Below, one piece after another: positions 9,024 to 18,523 of a stretch of DNA of 64,000 nucleotides. Position 1 is the first letter of the stretch, and the number at the start of each line of letters is the position of its first letter. The DNA is from Georgenia yuyongxinii (GTDB taxonomy: Bacteria; Actinomycetota; Actinomycetes; Actinomycetales; Actinomycetaceae), in the NCBI RefSeq assembly GCF_006352065.1, contig NZ_CP040915.1, positions 806,001-870,000 of the forward strand. The letters are read 5' to 3'. Under the pieces are notes generated by a model, which had not been told where the DNA came from, ran no database searches, and saw nothing but the letters and a program-made list of their open reading frames with translations. The translations under genes were made by a program, and so were the position numbers.

Positions 9024-9860
9024 ATGGATGTATCACCTGGGAAAGGTGTCGGCGTAATGGCCACCATTGAGGACACACATGCGGCCATTCATGCGCGCGA
9101 TGTCGGGATTGCCTATGGGGACTTCGTCGCCGCGGAGAACGTGAACCTGACAGTCCAGCGCGGCGAGTTCCTCTGTCTGTTGGGACCCAGCGGATGTGGG
9201 AAGTCAACGCTGCTGTCAGCGTTCGGTGGTTTCGTGCCCATCTCAGCGGGGACGCTGCAGGTACACGACTCGGACCAGTCCAGTCGCACCGATGTCGGGT
9301 TCGTGTTCCAGGACAGCGATGCCCTGTTCGGGTGGCTGACGGTTTCGCAGAACATCTCGTTCGGCGCGCGAATGAAGGGCGCGTCTCGGAAAGAACAGGC
9401 TGAGGTCGCCGCGAAGTATGCCGACCTGGTCGGGCTCTCGCACTGCATGGACCACTTCCCGAAGCAGCTCTCGGGTGGTATGCGGCAGCGGCTTCAACTG
9501 GCCAGGGTGCTCGCGAACGAGCCGGATATCGTTCTCATGGACGAACCGTTCGGAGCGCTCGACGCGCAGACCCGTGAAGTCATGCAGCGCGAGCTAGCGC
9601 GTATCTGGAGCTTGCAGGGTTGCACGATCGTATTCGTCACGCACGACATCGAGGAATCGCTCCTTCTGGCTGATCGGATCGCGATCATGAAGGCCGGGCC
9701 AGCGTCGAGCATCAAGTCCATCCACGACGTGGACCTGGCTCGTCCCCGCGATCCTGTCGACCCGGATTTTGTTCGTCTTCACTCCATTCTGCGTCAAGAA
9801 ATTGGTGCAGAGGTTCGTAAGGCTCTGCGGGGCCAAGGCCTAGACGAGGATCTGACATGA
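9024..9860 (+). CDS. ABC transporter ATPase (TauB/SsuB type)
   Basis: A 278-residue nucleotide-binding subunit. Walker A GPSGCGKST is at about 54-62. The Q-loop segment is GFVFQDSDALFGW, the signature is LSGGMRQRLQLARVL, Walker B with D-loop is IVLMDEPFGALDAQ, and the switch is VTHDIEE. ATG 9024 follows AAGGAG at nine bases; the longer frame from 8961 is unneeded. It overlaps the permease gene by four bases (ATGA), so the two are translationally coupled. It powers the importer whose binding protein lies two genes upstream. Confidence 0.92.
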   Translation: MDVSPGKGVGVMATIEDTHAAIHARDVGIAYGDFVAAENVNLTVQRGEFLCLLGPSGCGKSTLLSAFGGFVPISAGTLQVHDSDQSSRTDVGFVFQDSDALFGWLTVSQNISFGARMKGASRKEQAEVAAKYADLVGLSHCMDHFPKQLSGGMRQRLQLARVLANEPDIVLMDEPFGALDAQTREVMQRELARIWSLQGCTIVFVTHDIEESLLLADRIAIMKAGPASSIKSIHDVDLARPRDPVDPDFVRLHSILRQEIGAEVRKALRGQGLDEDLT

Positions 9861-10666
9861 CGGTGAACGCGGTTGGGGACAGGCTCCGGAAGCCTGTGTC
9901 GGCGGCGCCCAGAGCCAGCTCACGTAACCCGCTGTACCTGGTGGGCTCTCTGGCGCTGGGGCTTGGGGTCTGGTTCGTGGTGGCCGGCCTCTATGGCCCT
10001 GAGGTGTTTGCTTCCCCTGGGGATACGCTGGCAGCGGCAGTCGACCTGGCTCGCAGTGGGGAGCTCTGGCTGGCGACGCAGGCATCTGCGGGGCGGATTC
10101 TGGCTGGATGGTCTCTCGGCGTTCTGCTGGGTGCACCGATCGGCCTGCTGATGGGGCGCATTCAGCTGATTGGGCGATTGCTCGATCCGTATGTGCAGTT
10201 CTTCCGGTTCGTTCCGCCGATCTCATTCGTCACCCTGGCCGTGGTGTGGTTAGGGATCGGTGAGGCGTCGAAGATCGTTCTGATTGTCTACACGTCCGTG
10301 TTCATTGTTGCGATCAACACCTTGGCGGGTGTCGTCGCAATCAACGAGAATCAGTTGCGGGCCGCCGCGACCCTCGGGGCCAGCCGGCGCCAGCTGCTTC
10401 ATGCTGTGGTGCTTCCCGCCGTAGTACCCTACATCTTTACCGGCGCACGGCTCGCGATGGGGAACAGCTTCCTCACCATCGTCTCCGCCGAGATGGTTGC
10501 GGCAAACACGGGTTTGGGTGCGCTGATCTGGCAGTCGCGCAACTTCGGGCGGATCGACTGGATTTTCGTGGGGATCATTGTCCTCGGTGTCCTAGGGTTC
10601 CTATTTGACCGGATTGTGCTCTGGATCGGTCGCCGTGCACTCATGCGGTTTGGCGTCAAGGGCTGA
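9857..10666 (+). CDS. ABC transporter permease (TauC/SsuC type)
   Basis: A 269-residue inner-membrane permease with about six transmembrane segments. The cytoplasmic EAA loop reads LRAAATLGASRRQLLHAVVL at about 157-176 and should dock on the ATPase. The MTVNAVGDRL start overlaps the ATPase stop. The IGLLMG and FVPPISFVTLAVVWLGIGEASK segments are typical of the nitrate/sulfonate/taurine permease group. No further gene follows in the operon; decayed insertion-sequence DNA begins within 400 bases. Confidence 0.92.
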   Translation: MTVNAVGDRLRKPVSAAPRASSRNPLYLVGSLALGLGVWFVVAGLYGPEVFASPGDTLAAAVDLARSGELWLATQASAGRILAGWSLGVLLGAPIGLLMGRIQLIGRLLDPYVQFFRFVPPISFVTLAVVWLGIGEASKIVLIVYTSVFIVAINTLAGVVAINENQLRAAATLGASRRQLLHAVVLPAVVPYIFTGARLAMGNSFLTIVSAEMVAANTGLGALIWQSRNFGRIDWIFVGIIVLGVLGFLFDRIVLWIGRRALMRFGVKG

Positions 10667-11029
10667 CCTCGAGTGAGGTATTGGCGTAGAAGCTGCTGGA
10701 GCGCGTCGTTTGTCGAAGGCGAGTCCCTTGCTTCGAGCCTGGTGTGCGTACATGCGGGCCGACACACAGGGGGGGCACCGCGTTATGGGAGCCGCCGGCC
10801 GGGTCGGCCGGGACGGACTGGGCGGGATGGGCATCTGCCTTGCCGGTGGAGCACGAGGCCGAGCGCCCAGCACAAGCGAGGGACGTGACCACGAGCGTCA
10901 GCTTGGGTCGCCGGCCCAAGCGGCTGGTGTCCGCTGCATCGAAGGCGCTGAAGGTCAGGTGACCGTCGTGGCAGCGGCACCAGCGCGGGGCCCACGGGGA
11001 TCTGAACCGCCCTAGCAACTGCCGTTCAG
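10667..11029. other. Non-coding boundary of the accessory region
   Basis: About 360 bases after the permease gene without a supportable gene. Open frames are Gly/Arg-rich and lack a family match. The region leads straight into an IS21 remnant, so it is probably the scarred junction of an old insertion. Confidence 0.5.
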
Positions 11030-11185
11030 CTCCTGGGCCGGCGTCTTCGGCGACAGGTCGTCGCCGCCGCGAGGATCGACCGCATCGTCCACCACGCCGA
11101 CGTCATCGCCCTCAAGGCGCCTCCTACCGCGGCTCCGCGACCGCGGCGTCGACACACTGACCAGCATCAAAGCCAAGCAAGAATA
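11030..11185 (+). pseudogene. IS21-family IstB C-terminal remnant
   Basis: Frames pieced together read WAGVFGD, then QVVAAARIDRIVHHADVIAL after a one-base loss, then RLRDRGVDTLTSIK. This is the characteristic end of IstB helper ATPases of IS21 elements (usually FGDQVVAAAMIDRLVHHAEV...). At least two frameshifts separate the pieces, and no upstream AAA+ core remains. The fragment abuts the start of the next gene, so an IS21 copy probably inserted here and was mostly deleted. Confidence 0.7.
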
Positions 11186-11222
11186 CCTAACGGGGCTGCG
11201 CCCCAGCCCGACGAGTCGTGTC

Positions 11223-12578
11223 GTGGTGGCGTTTGCGCGGGCTCCGGTCGGCGGGGTGACGGCGGGCGGCCGCGAGGAGGGGGTGCTCTTCGTCGGCCGG
11301 GCGCAGGAGAAGACCCGGCTGTTCAGAACCGAGAAGCGGCACAACTCCGAGGGGCGGTCATATCCGTGGATCGTGCGGGCAACTGGGTTGGTCAACCACT
11401 TCTACTTCTACGCCGTTGATGAGGACTTCGGCCCGTTCTTCCTGAAGTTCTGCTCCTATTTCCCCTACAATGCCAGGTTGTGCCCCAACGGAAACGAGTG
11501 GGCCAAGCGACAGGCGACCAAGGCTGGCGTCGCTCACGTGGCGATGGACAACGCCTTCGCGGCCGTCGACGACGTCCCGGCGTTGCAGGCGATCTGCGAC
11601 ACCTTGGGCCCGGCGCAGATCGACGCCCTCCTGCGCAAGTGGCTGGCGCGCTTGCCTCACCCGTTCGCCCCGGCGGACCGGGCGGCGGGATACCGCTACG
11701 ACATCTCGATACGGCAGGCCGAGTTCTCCTTGACCCAAATGCTCGACAAGCCGGTCTCCGGGCGAGTCTTCTTCGAGCAGGTCATTCGCGACAACTTGGA
11801 TCTGGGCCGTCCCGACGAGGTCAGCCTGATCTTCGATCGTCGGGTCCTTGCCCGTGGCAAGCGTCCCACTCCGGGGACTTTCCGTACCCGGGTGATCACC
11901 GAGGGCGTCACCCCGAGCCTGCACGTGTACTACAAGCACTCCACGATCAAGCAGTACCACAAGGAAGGACGCGCCCTGCGGACCGAGACCACGATCAACG
12001 ACACCGGTGACTTCAGGATCGGTCGGCGACTGACCAACCTGCCTGCGCTACGCGAGGTCGGCTTCTCCGCCAACCGGCGCCTCCTGGGCGTCCAACGACT
12101 CAGTCACGATCCTGCCCGCGGCCACCATGTCTTCGCTGGGGTGAACGACCCCGTCATCACCGACGCCGGCACCCGGGTCGCCGGCCTGCGCTTCGCCGAC
12201 CCCCGGGCCCACGCGCTGCTCTCCGCGCTCGTGGTCTTCCGACTCCTGCCCGACGGGTTCACCAACCGGGATCTGCGGGCCCTGGTCGCTGACCTCCTGG
12301 GCAAAGAACCTGACGAGCTCAGCGCCGGTCAGATCACCTACGACCTGCGGCGCCTACGCTTCCACGGCCTCATCGAGCGTCGACCCCACAGCCACCGCTA
12401 CCGCGTCACCGACACTGGGCTGCACCATGCCCTGTTCCTGACCCGCATCTACGACAGGCTCCTACCTACCGGGATGGCGCGCCTGAACCAGCCCGTCCCG
12501 GTCCACCTACGCACCGCCAGCCACGCCTACGACGCCGCGATCGAGGACCTCATCGCACAATCCGGCCTCGCGGCCTGA
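11223..12578 (+). CDS. Uncharacterised conserved protein of a dispersed family, N-terminus replaced
   Basis: A 451-residue protein. From about residue 25 (GRAQEKTRLFRTEKRH) it matches, from memory, a family found in many actinobacteria and proteobacteria and annotated only as hypothetical. Conserved-looking blocks are HFYFYAVDEDFGPFFLKFCSY, ITEGVTPSLHVYYKHS and IKQYHKEGRALRTETTINDT. The C-terminal part (LTYDLRRLRFHGLIERRPHSHRYRVT-like) resembles a winged helix. Family members normally begin with another 25-30 residues containing a KG.P.RI motif. Here that part is replaced by unrelated sequence next to the IstB remnant, so expression and start are uncertain. No function is assigned. Confidence 0.6.
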   Translation: MVAFARAPVGGVTAGGREEGVLFVGRAQEKTRLFRTEKRHNSEGRSYPWIVRATGLVNHFYFYAVDEDFGPFFLKFCSYFPYNARLCPNGNEWAKRQATKAGVAHVAMDNAFAAVDDVPALQAICDTLGPAQIDALLRKWLARLPHPFAPADRAAGYRYDISIRQAEFSLTQMLDKPVSGRVFFEQVIRDNLDLGRPDEVSLIFDRRVLARGKRPTPGTFRTRVITEGVTPSLHVYYKHSTIKQYHKEGRALRTETTINDTGDFRIGRRLTNLPALREVGFSANRRLLGVQRLSHDPARGHHVFAGVNDPVITDAGTRVAGLRFADPRAHALLSALVVFRLLPDGFTNRDLRALVADLLGKEPDELSAGQITYDLRRLRFHGLIERRPHSHRYRVTDTGLHHALFLTRIYDRLLPTGMARLNQPVPVHLRTASHAYDAAIEDLIAQSGLAA

Positions 12579-12986
12579 ACTTGACTCACACTTCCCGGCT
12601 TCGCCGGACCTAGCCTTCTAGGCTAATGACTGTTCACTCTCCGACCGCCGGAACTGTCCAGCCTCCGAGCGCCGTCGACACGGGGGAGGGATTTCGGAGT
12701 CCGCGCGCTGAGAACCGCTGATAATCCACTGCTACGGTTTGCTCCGTGCGGTGCTCTGCCTCCATTCGTTATTGTCTCTCGAGCAGTCAAGGGTGGGTCG
12801 TACACCGGAGACTGATCGGGGCTGGGGCAGTATCAGGCAAATGAGCCGCGAACCGCGTATGACCAGGCCGGTCGGCCAGGCAACTGCCTACAAACGTTGC
12901 ACCACGAGTCCCGTCGCGGTGAAAGAGTCGGCGGAGCGGTCGGCCAGAGCGCCGCACGGTAAGGCGGCGGCGGGCGGCGTGAGCCG
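12579..12986. other. Intergenic stretch with a small hairpin
   Basis: About 400 bases. CCGGC-TTC-GCCGG at 12597-12609 may terminate the upstream gene. An 83-codon frame (12739-12990) overlaps the next start by three bases but is Arg/Ser-rich with no recognisable motif, so I do not call it. Confidence 0.45.
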
Positions 12987-14165
12987 GTGAGTCAGAACCA
13001 ACAGTCCTCCGCGGGCGCGTCGGTCTGGGGTGTCCCGGGGATGCCGCTGCTCCTTGCCATGACCGCCCTCGGCTTCTCTGGATATGCCTTGCTGCTGCCG
13101 GTTGCGCCGCTGTGGGCGGTCCAGGGCGGTGCCGACCTCGTTGGCGCCGGGCTTGTGAATGGTGTGTTCCTGCTTTTCACGGTGATGACTCAGTTGGTCG
13201 TCCCAGGGGCGTTGCGCCGTTTCGGATGGGGATCGGTGCTCGTCGCCGGCATGCTCTTTCTAGGTCTGCCGGCCCTCGCACATGGCACGACCGACGCGCT
13301 GTGGCCGACCTTGGTGCTTTCCGCGGTACGCGGCTGGGGATTCGGGGTGCTGACGGTCACAGGTGGTGTCCTCGTGGCGGAACTGGTGGAGCCCGCCCAG
13401 CGCGGGAAGGCGATTGGGGCCTACGGGCTGGCGATAGCGGGGCCGCAGGTGCTGCTTCTGCCGGCGGGCCCGTGGATCGCGGAGCACGTCGGCTTCTGGG
13501 CGGTTTTTGCGGTGGCATCTCTCCCGGTGGTTGGAGTCTTGCCTGCGATCGGCCTCGCCAGAATGCTTGACCACGTTCCCGAGAAACGGGGTCCGGCGCC
13601 CTACATGCTGCTGCTGCGTCCGGTGGTGCTACTCCTCGGGGTAACGCTGGCGGGCGGGGCGCTGATCACATTCATGGCCCAGATGAGCAGCAGCGCGACG
13701 TTAACAACGCTTGCGCTAATGCTGATGAGTGTCACCGCCGCGCTGTCCCGCTGGCGTATTGGCGCGCTGACCGACCGGATAGGGAAAGAGCGACTTATCT
13801 GGCCACTGGTCGTGCTGACCGCGGTGGGCATGGCAGTGCTCGCCTGGGCCGTCCGCGACTCGCAGGACACGGACGGGCTGCTGCTGATGCTGGGATCGGC
13901 GGTCGTGGGGATCAGCTACGGCGGTCTGCAGAGCCTCACCCTGGTGGTGGCCTTCGAGTCGGTAAGCCGATCACACTACGGCCCCGCCAGTGCCGTGTGG
14001 AACGTCGGATTTGACGTCGGAACCGGGCTCGGCTCCGTAGTGGTCGGCTTGGTCGCGGCGGGGACCTCCTTCAGCTCGGCGCTGCTGGTTGCCGGTGCCC
14101 TCTCGTTGCTTACTTTGCCGCTGGCGATACGGCGGCAGGCCGCGGTCGGAGAGTTGACCGCGTAG
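12987..14165 (+). CDS. MFS transporter
   Basis: A 392-residue major facilitator protein with about twelve hydrophobic segments and a basic central loop (LDHVPEKRG near 200). The loop after helix 2 reads GALRRFGWGSVL, a weak form of the family's Gly-x-x-x-Asp-Arg signature. Loop 8-9 carries GALTDRIGKERLIW, which fits it better. Specificity cannot be read. The GTG at 12987 lacks a strong ribosome site, but the protein begins in the usual place. The gene stands alone between two decayed insertion-sequence zones. Confidence 0.85.
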   Translation: MSQNQQSSAGASVWGVPGMPLLLAMTALGFSGYALLLPVAPLWAVQGGADLVGAGLVNGVFLLFTVMTQLVVPGALRRFGWGSVLVAGMLFLGLPALAHGTTDALWPTLVLSAVRGWGFGVLTVTGGVLVAELVEPAQRGKAIGAYGLAIAGPQVLLLPAGPWIAEHVGFWAVFAVASLPVVGVLPAIGLARMLDHVPEKRGPAPYMLLLRPVVLLLGVTLAGGALITFMAQMSSSATLTTLALMLMSVTAALSRWRIGALTDRIGKERLIWPLVVLTAVGMAVLAWAVRDSQDTDGLLLMLGSAVVGISYGGLQSLTLVVAFESVSRSHYGPASAVWNVGFDVGTGLGSVVVGLVAAGTSFSSALLVAGALSLLTLPLAIRRQAAVGELTA

Positions 14166-14403
14166 CTGTCGCATCCATCCGTCCGCGGCCCTATAGGTCT
14201 CTGCGGGGGCGGCGGCGATCAAGGCGCCCCCTCATCGAGCACTGACGTCGCGTCGGCGTCACGCCGAGGCGACACTGCCTCCCGTATTCACGCCCGTCGG
14301 TGCCACAATGTGGTTGTGCCCCGCCAGTCATCCTCATGGGGTCCTCCAACCGCCTGTCAGGGGAGCGGAGGGGTGCCGGCCGGACCCATGGGTTCTAGTC
14401 GGG

Positions 14404-14477
14404 GCCCTGGCCAGAGTGTTCACCGGGCTGGGGTTGGACACGGTCGGGGACTAGGCGTTCCGGGACCTGGTCGTCGC
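14404..14477 (+). pseudogene. IS1634-type transposase scrap
   Basis: One frame reads ALARVFTGLGLDTVGD, a stop, then AFRDLVVA. This resembles the N-terminal part of IS1634-family transposases (..LGFDAVGDTVFRDLVIARI..). Only some 25 codons remain, with an internal stop. Assignment rests on remembered family sequence. Confidence 0.45.
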
Positions 14478-14556
14478 CTGGCGTTTGTCTCGGTGTCTCC
14501 CGGCGTGCCCCGGATCGTGAAGCACGGCGGGTTGATGGAGTGCACCGGCATGGAGT

Positions 14557-14718
14557 GAGGTCCTCGGCGATACCACCGTCGCCGCGATAGTCGACCGGCT
14601 CCTGCACCGCTCCGTCGTGCTCAACCTCGACGGCGACTCCTGCCGGCCGCGCGCCCACCACGCCGCCACCGACACGCTCCGCCGAGCCACCACCGGCACC
14701 GCGCGACCACTGCATTGA
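14557..14718 (+). pseudogene. Second IS21-family IstB C-terminal remnant
   Basis: Fifty-three codons ending at TGA 14716-14718 read EVLGDTTVAAIVDRLLHRSV followed by VLNLDGDS and a Leu-Arg-Arg-Ala tail. This is the end of an IstB helper protein of a different IS21 subgroup from the copy near 11.1 kb. No start or ATPase core is present. It lies beside the IS1634-like scrap, marking a graveyard of overlapping insertions. Confidence 0.7.
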
Positions 14719-14985
14719 CCACCGCCTCCGGGTGGAGAATTTCGACGAGCACCCCTGGGGAGGATCACCGAGCGTCACCATCCGAAGGGGCACAAAGGGC
14801 CTTTCCCGGCTCTTCGGAACTTCGAGTCGACGATCTGGGGGATGGTGGTCGCGGCCGTGGTCATCCCGCGGCGCAAAGGCACGGCAGGAATACCGGGAAC
14901 CAGACAGCCGCGACTGTTGCGCGGACCTGAGTCCACGCGATGGCTCAGGACTTCCGGTCTTCGGAATTCCGCCGCGGGCCTCGCC

Positions 14986-16800
14986 TCATATGGCGGAGGC
15001 GTTGGACTTCCGGCTGGCCTCGCTGACGGCCCGCCAGACGCGCTCCGGTGTCAGCGGCAGGTCGCGGATGACGATGCCGGCGGCGTCGGTGACCGCGGCG
15101 GCCAACGCCGGGGCGGTGCAGAGCAGGGCGCCTTCGCTGATGCCCTTGGCGCCGTAGGGCCCCGGGCCGTCGTGGTTCTCCACCATCGCGGTGGTCAGCT
15201 GCAGCGGGACGTCCTTGGTGGTGGGGATGCGGTAGTCCAGCGCGCCGAGGTTGCGGATGCGCCCGGCGTCGTCGAGGACGATGTGCTCCATCAGCGTGTG
15301 GCCCAGCCCCATGATCGCGGCGCCTTCGTCCTGCATCTCCACCTGTAGCGGATTCAGCGCCTTGCCCACGTCGCTGACCGTGACGTGCTTGTGCACCGGT
15401 CTCGGTGTCGACCTCGACCTCGAAGGCGGTGCAGTTGAACTCGAAGAACGCCGGCGTGCCGCCGAGGGGGTGCTCGGCCATGTGGGGCTTGCGCATGCGG
15501 CCCGTGCCGATGAGCTCGCCGTTCCAGCGGCCCAGACCGACCTTGACGAAGTCCGTGATCGGCAAGGACTTGCCGGGCAGATGGACCATGCCGCCCTCGA
15601 CCCGCACGTCGTCGTCGGCGACGCCGTGCAGAGCCGCGGCGAGCTCGCGCAGCTGGTGGTGGATGTCCTCGCAAGCGCGCGTGATGGCGGTGCCCATGAA
15701 CACCGTCGAGCGGCTGGCGGAGGTCTGCAGGTCGAAGGGCACCACGGCGGTGTCACCCATGACGACGCTGACTTACTCCAGCGGGGCGCCGAGCGCGTCG
15801 GCGGCAAGCTGGGCGTAGATGGTGCGGGCACCCTGGCCCGTGTCTGAGGTGCCGGCGTAGACGATGACGGAGCCGTCGGCGAGCAGGCGCACGGTGGGGT
15901 TGGACAGCCCGGTGGTGGCGCCGGATTTGATGCCGACCGCGATGCCGCGCCCGCGGCCCGGAGAGACCGGGGTGTCCCAGCCGACGAGCTCGGCGGCCCG
16001 GCGCAGCGTCTTTCTCAGCCGGATCTCCAGGCCGTCCAGGCCGAGCTCGCGGGCGGCGGCGTCCATCTGGGACTCGATCGCCCAGTTCATCTGGGGGGTA
16101 CCGAAGCCACGGAATGCGGTCGACGGCGTGGTGTGGGACAGCACCGCCCGCGCGTAAATCCGGGCGGCGGGCACCCGGTAGGGCCCGCACGCGAGGTAGG
16201 CGCTCTTGGTCATCACCCGTTCGGCGATGTCGGCGTAGGCGCCGATGAGGTAGGCGGAGTCGACGTCCTGGAAGACCAGGTCGCCCTCGCGGGTGAAGCC
16301 GGTGCGCACGTGGACCTCGGCGGCGGCGCGGCGCACGGCCTGGAAGGTCTCCTCCAAGGTGAGCACGAGGCGGCAGGGCCGGCCGGTGCGCCGGGACAGG
16401 TGGATGAGGACGGGCTCGAGCTTGGGGTTCCGCTTGCCGCCGAAACCGCCGCCGGGGTCCGGGGCGAAGACCCGCACCTGGGTCAGCGGCAGGTCGAACA
16501 GCGCCGCCATCATCTTCTGCAGCAGGTAGGGGTGCTGGACGGGGCTCCACAGGCGGATGCCGTCGACGTCCGCGGCGGCGATGAAGCCGTGCGGCTCGAT
16601 GGCGAAGTGGGTGACCATGGGGAACGTGTAGGTGTGCTCGACGACGAGGTCAGCCTGCGCGGCGTCGACGTCCCCCCAGCCGTAGTGCCGCTCCTTGAGG
16701 ACGTGGTCGTTGCCAGCGGGTCACCATCGGCACGGACGGCCGGATCCTGCACCAGCGGCGCGCCGGGCGCCAGCGCCGCGGCGATGGTAGTGACGGCGGG
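14986..16800 (-). pseudogene. Xanthine/aldehyde dehydrogenase molybdopterin-binding subunit, decayed
   Basis: The pieces together give roughly 600 residues of a large molybdopterin-binding hydroxylase subunit (XdhB/CoxL superfamily). They include FAPDPGGGFGGKRNPKLEPV, TPSTAFRGFGTPQMNWAIES, GTSDTGQGARTIYAQLAADA and GPGPYGAKGISEGALLC. Damage is clear: a frameshift near 16710 (between DPLA and DHVLKERHYGWGD), an in-frame TAA at 15773-15775, and another frameshift near 15395 (EVDTETG to VHKHVTVSDVGKAL). The N-terminal hammerhead domain is absent beyond 16800, and no FAD or 2Fe-2S subunit genes remain. IS scraps lie just beyond its 3' end. Confidence 0.85.
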
Positions 16801-16883
16801 GAGCTAATGTCAGCGTTAGCGAAGAGGACGAAAGAGAATGCCCGACGGGCGCGACCCCATCGGGGGCCACGCCCGTCAGTGGA

Positions 16884-17507
16884 TCAGAGGGCCTTGACGA
16901 CCTCGTCGAAGCCGAGGCGCGGCAGGCGGTCATGCCAGGCGTTCTCGGCGGGCTTGCCCATGTTGATGGCGACCAGGACGCGGTGGCGGCCGTCGGGGAA
17001 GAACTCCCGGGCGATCGCGTCGGCGTCGAAGCCGGTCATCGGGCCGGCGGCGAGGCCGGCGGCCCGGATGCCGAGGATGGCGTAGCCCACCTGGAGGCCC
17101 GTGTTGAGCTCGGCGGTGCGGGCGCGCGCCTCCTCGTCACCCGCGAACATGTCACGGGCGCCGGGGAAGTGCGGGAAGGTCCGCGGGAGCTCCTCGTGGA
17201 AGTCGACGTCCGCAGCGAAAATGGCGGTCGCCGGGGCGGCGGCCGTCTTGGCCCGGTTGCCCTCGGCCATGTGGGGGAGCAGACGCTCCTTGGCGTCGGC
17301 GGAGCGCACGACGACGACGCGCAGCGGCTGCGTGTTCATCGACGTGGGCGCCCACTTGACGAGCTCGAAGATCTCGGCGATCTGCTCGTCGGTGACCTGC
17401 TCGTCCGTGAAGGCGTTCGCCGTGCGGGCCTGGCGGAACAGCAGGTTCTGCGCGCGCTCGTCGAGGACGAGGGCGTCGTGGGTCTGGGGGTCAGTCGTTG
17501 CAGTCAT
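16884..17507 (-). CDS. Nitroreductase-family protein (RutE/HadB-like)
   Basis: A 207-residue FMN-dependent NAD(P)H oxidoreductase. Landmarks are RQARTANAFTDEQVTDEQIA at about 25-45, the FMN-contact block WAPTSMNTQPLRVVVV near 55 and GPMTGFDADAIAREFFPDG near 160. This matches the subgroup that includes malonic semialdehyde reductase RutE. The longer open frame upstream is antisense-type low-complexity sequence, so ATG 17507 is used. A TetR gene lies 300 bases upstream on the same strand and may control it. The actual substrate is unknown. Confidence 0.88.
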   Translation of the reverse strand: MTATTDPQTHDALVLDERAQNLLFRQARTANAFTDEQVTDEQIAEIFELVKWAPTSMNTQPLRVVVVRSADAKERLLPHMAEGNRAKTAAAPATAIFAADVDFHEELPRTFPHFPGARDMFAGDEEARARTAELNTGLQVGYAILGIRAAGLAAGPMTGFDADAIAREFFPDGRHRVLVAINMGKPAENAWHDRLPRLGFDEVVKAL

Positions 17508-17809
17508 AGTGAGTCGAACCGGTGACCAGGGCGTGGTGTTTCCGGATCGAGCATGGGACTCGTCACACGCCAGCGACGTAGCCAGCCAGCTGCGCGCCGG
17601 CGTTTCGACTTGAGCTTGTCCACGACCCGGGCGACCGTCTTTCGGACGAGGTCCGACACTCGCTCCCTGCACTGTTCCTCGGTGGTCTGTGGGGCATCGT
17701 CGCCGACGTCGCTCTTGCTGGGCCCTGCGGCCCAGTGCCGACACTGCGCGAGGTCCTGCGCCGGTCGCCGCGACGTCCGTCCGCCCCCACGGCGCGGACC
17801 AGACAGCGG
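17508..17809. other. Spacer between nitroreductase and tetR
   Basis: About 300 bases. A minus-strand stretch reads QCRERVSDLVRKTVARVVDK followed by a basic tail and a stop near 17565, but it has no convincing start or family. Nothing else is visible. Confidence 0.4.
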
Positions 17810-18496
17810 TCAAAGATCGTCGCCGTTGCCTCGAGGGATCATCCGCTCGAGGGCGTCGAGGATGACGTCGAGGCCGAACTCGAACTCCTCGCCGAAGTCG
17901 TAGCCAGGTTGCAGGGCGTGCTCGGTCGCAAACTCCACGAGGTGGGGGTATTCCTCGGGGGAGAACCGCGCCGCGATCGAAGCGGTGACCTCGGGTGCGG
18001 TGTCCCGGTCGAACGGCAGCGCGGCCTCCTGGATCGCGAACCCGTAGACGAATGCGTCGAGCAGGGCGTAGGCGTGCCCTGTCATCGCCAGGGAGAGGCC
18101 GGCTCCCCGCAGGGTGCCGAGCACGGCGTCGTGGTGCCGCAGCGTGGCGGGCCCCGGTCTTGACCGCGACTCCATCAGTACGATCGCCCAGGGGTGGCGT
18201 CGTAGCACGCTCCGCGCCGAGACGGCGCGGCGGCCGATCTCCTCGCGCCAATGGCCCTCGGCCGAGGGGAGCTCCATCTCGCCGAAGACGAGGTCGACGA
18301 TACCGTCGAGGATCTCGTCCTTGTTGGTGAAGTAGTGGTACAGCGCCATCGGTTTGACGCCCAGCTCCTTGGCGAGTGAGCGCATGGTGAGCGAGCTGAG
18401 TCCGCCACCGTCGGCGACAGCGACGGCACAGTTCAGCACCCGGTCTCGGCTGAGCGGGACGCGGTCTTCCCGACTGTCGCCTACTTCCTTCAGCAT
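17810..18496 (-). CDS. TetR-family regulator
   Basis: A 228-residue repressor. The helix-turn-helix covers about 15-62 (SRDRVLNCAVAVADGGGLSS, MRSLAKELGVKPMALYHYF), and a TetR_C_1-type effector domain follows. ATG 18496 begins a family-like N-terminus; the extra 85 codons to 18751 are read-through of upstream DNA. A perfect long palindrome sits 28 bases before the start and is very probably its operator, shared with the divergent 18603 remnant. Confidence 0.9.
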   Translation of the reverse strand: MLKEVGDSREDRVPLSRDRVLNCAVAVADGGGLSSLTMRSLAKELGVKPMALYHYFTNKDEILDGIVDLVFGEMELPSAEGHWREEIGRRAVSARSVLRRHPWAIVLMESRSRPGPATLRHHDAVLGTLRGAGLSLAMTGHAYALLDAFVYGFAIQEAALPFDRDTAPEVTASIAARFSPEEYPHLVEFATEHALQPGYDFGEEFEFGLDVILDALERMIPRGNGDDL

Positions 18497-18523
18497 CGTG
18501 CCCCCACACCTGGCCCTAGCGTG

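Noticed and set aside
12739-12990. 83-codon frame overlapping the MFS start
   Set aside because: No ribosome site, no hydrophobic or domain pattern, and the overlap with the next GTG is only three bases.
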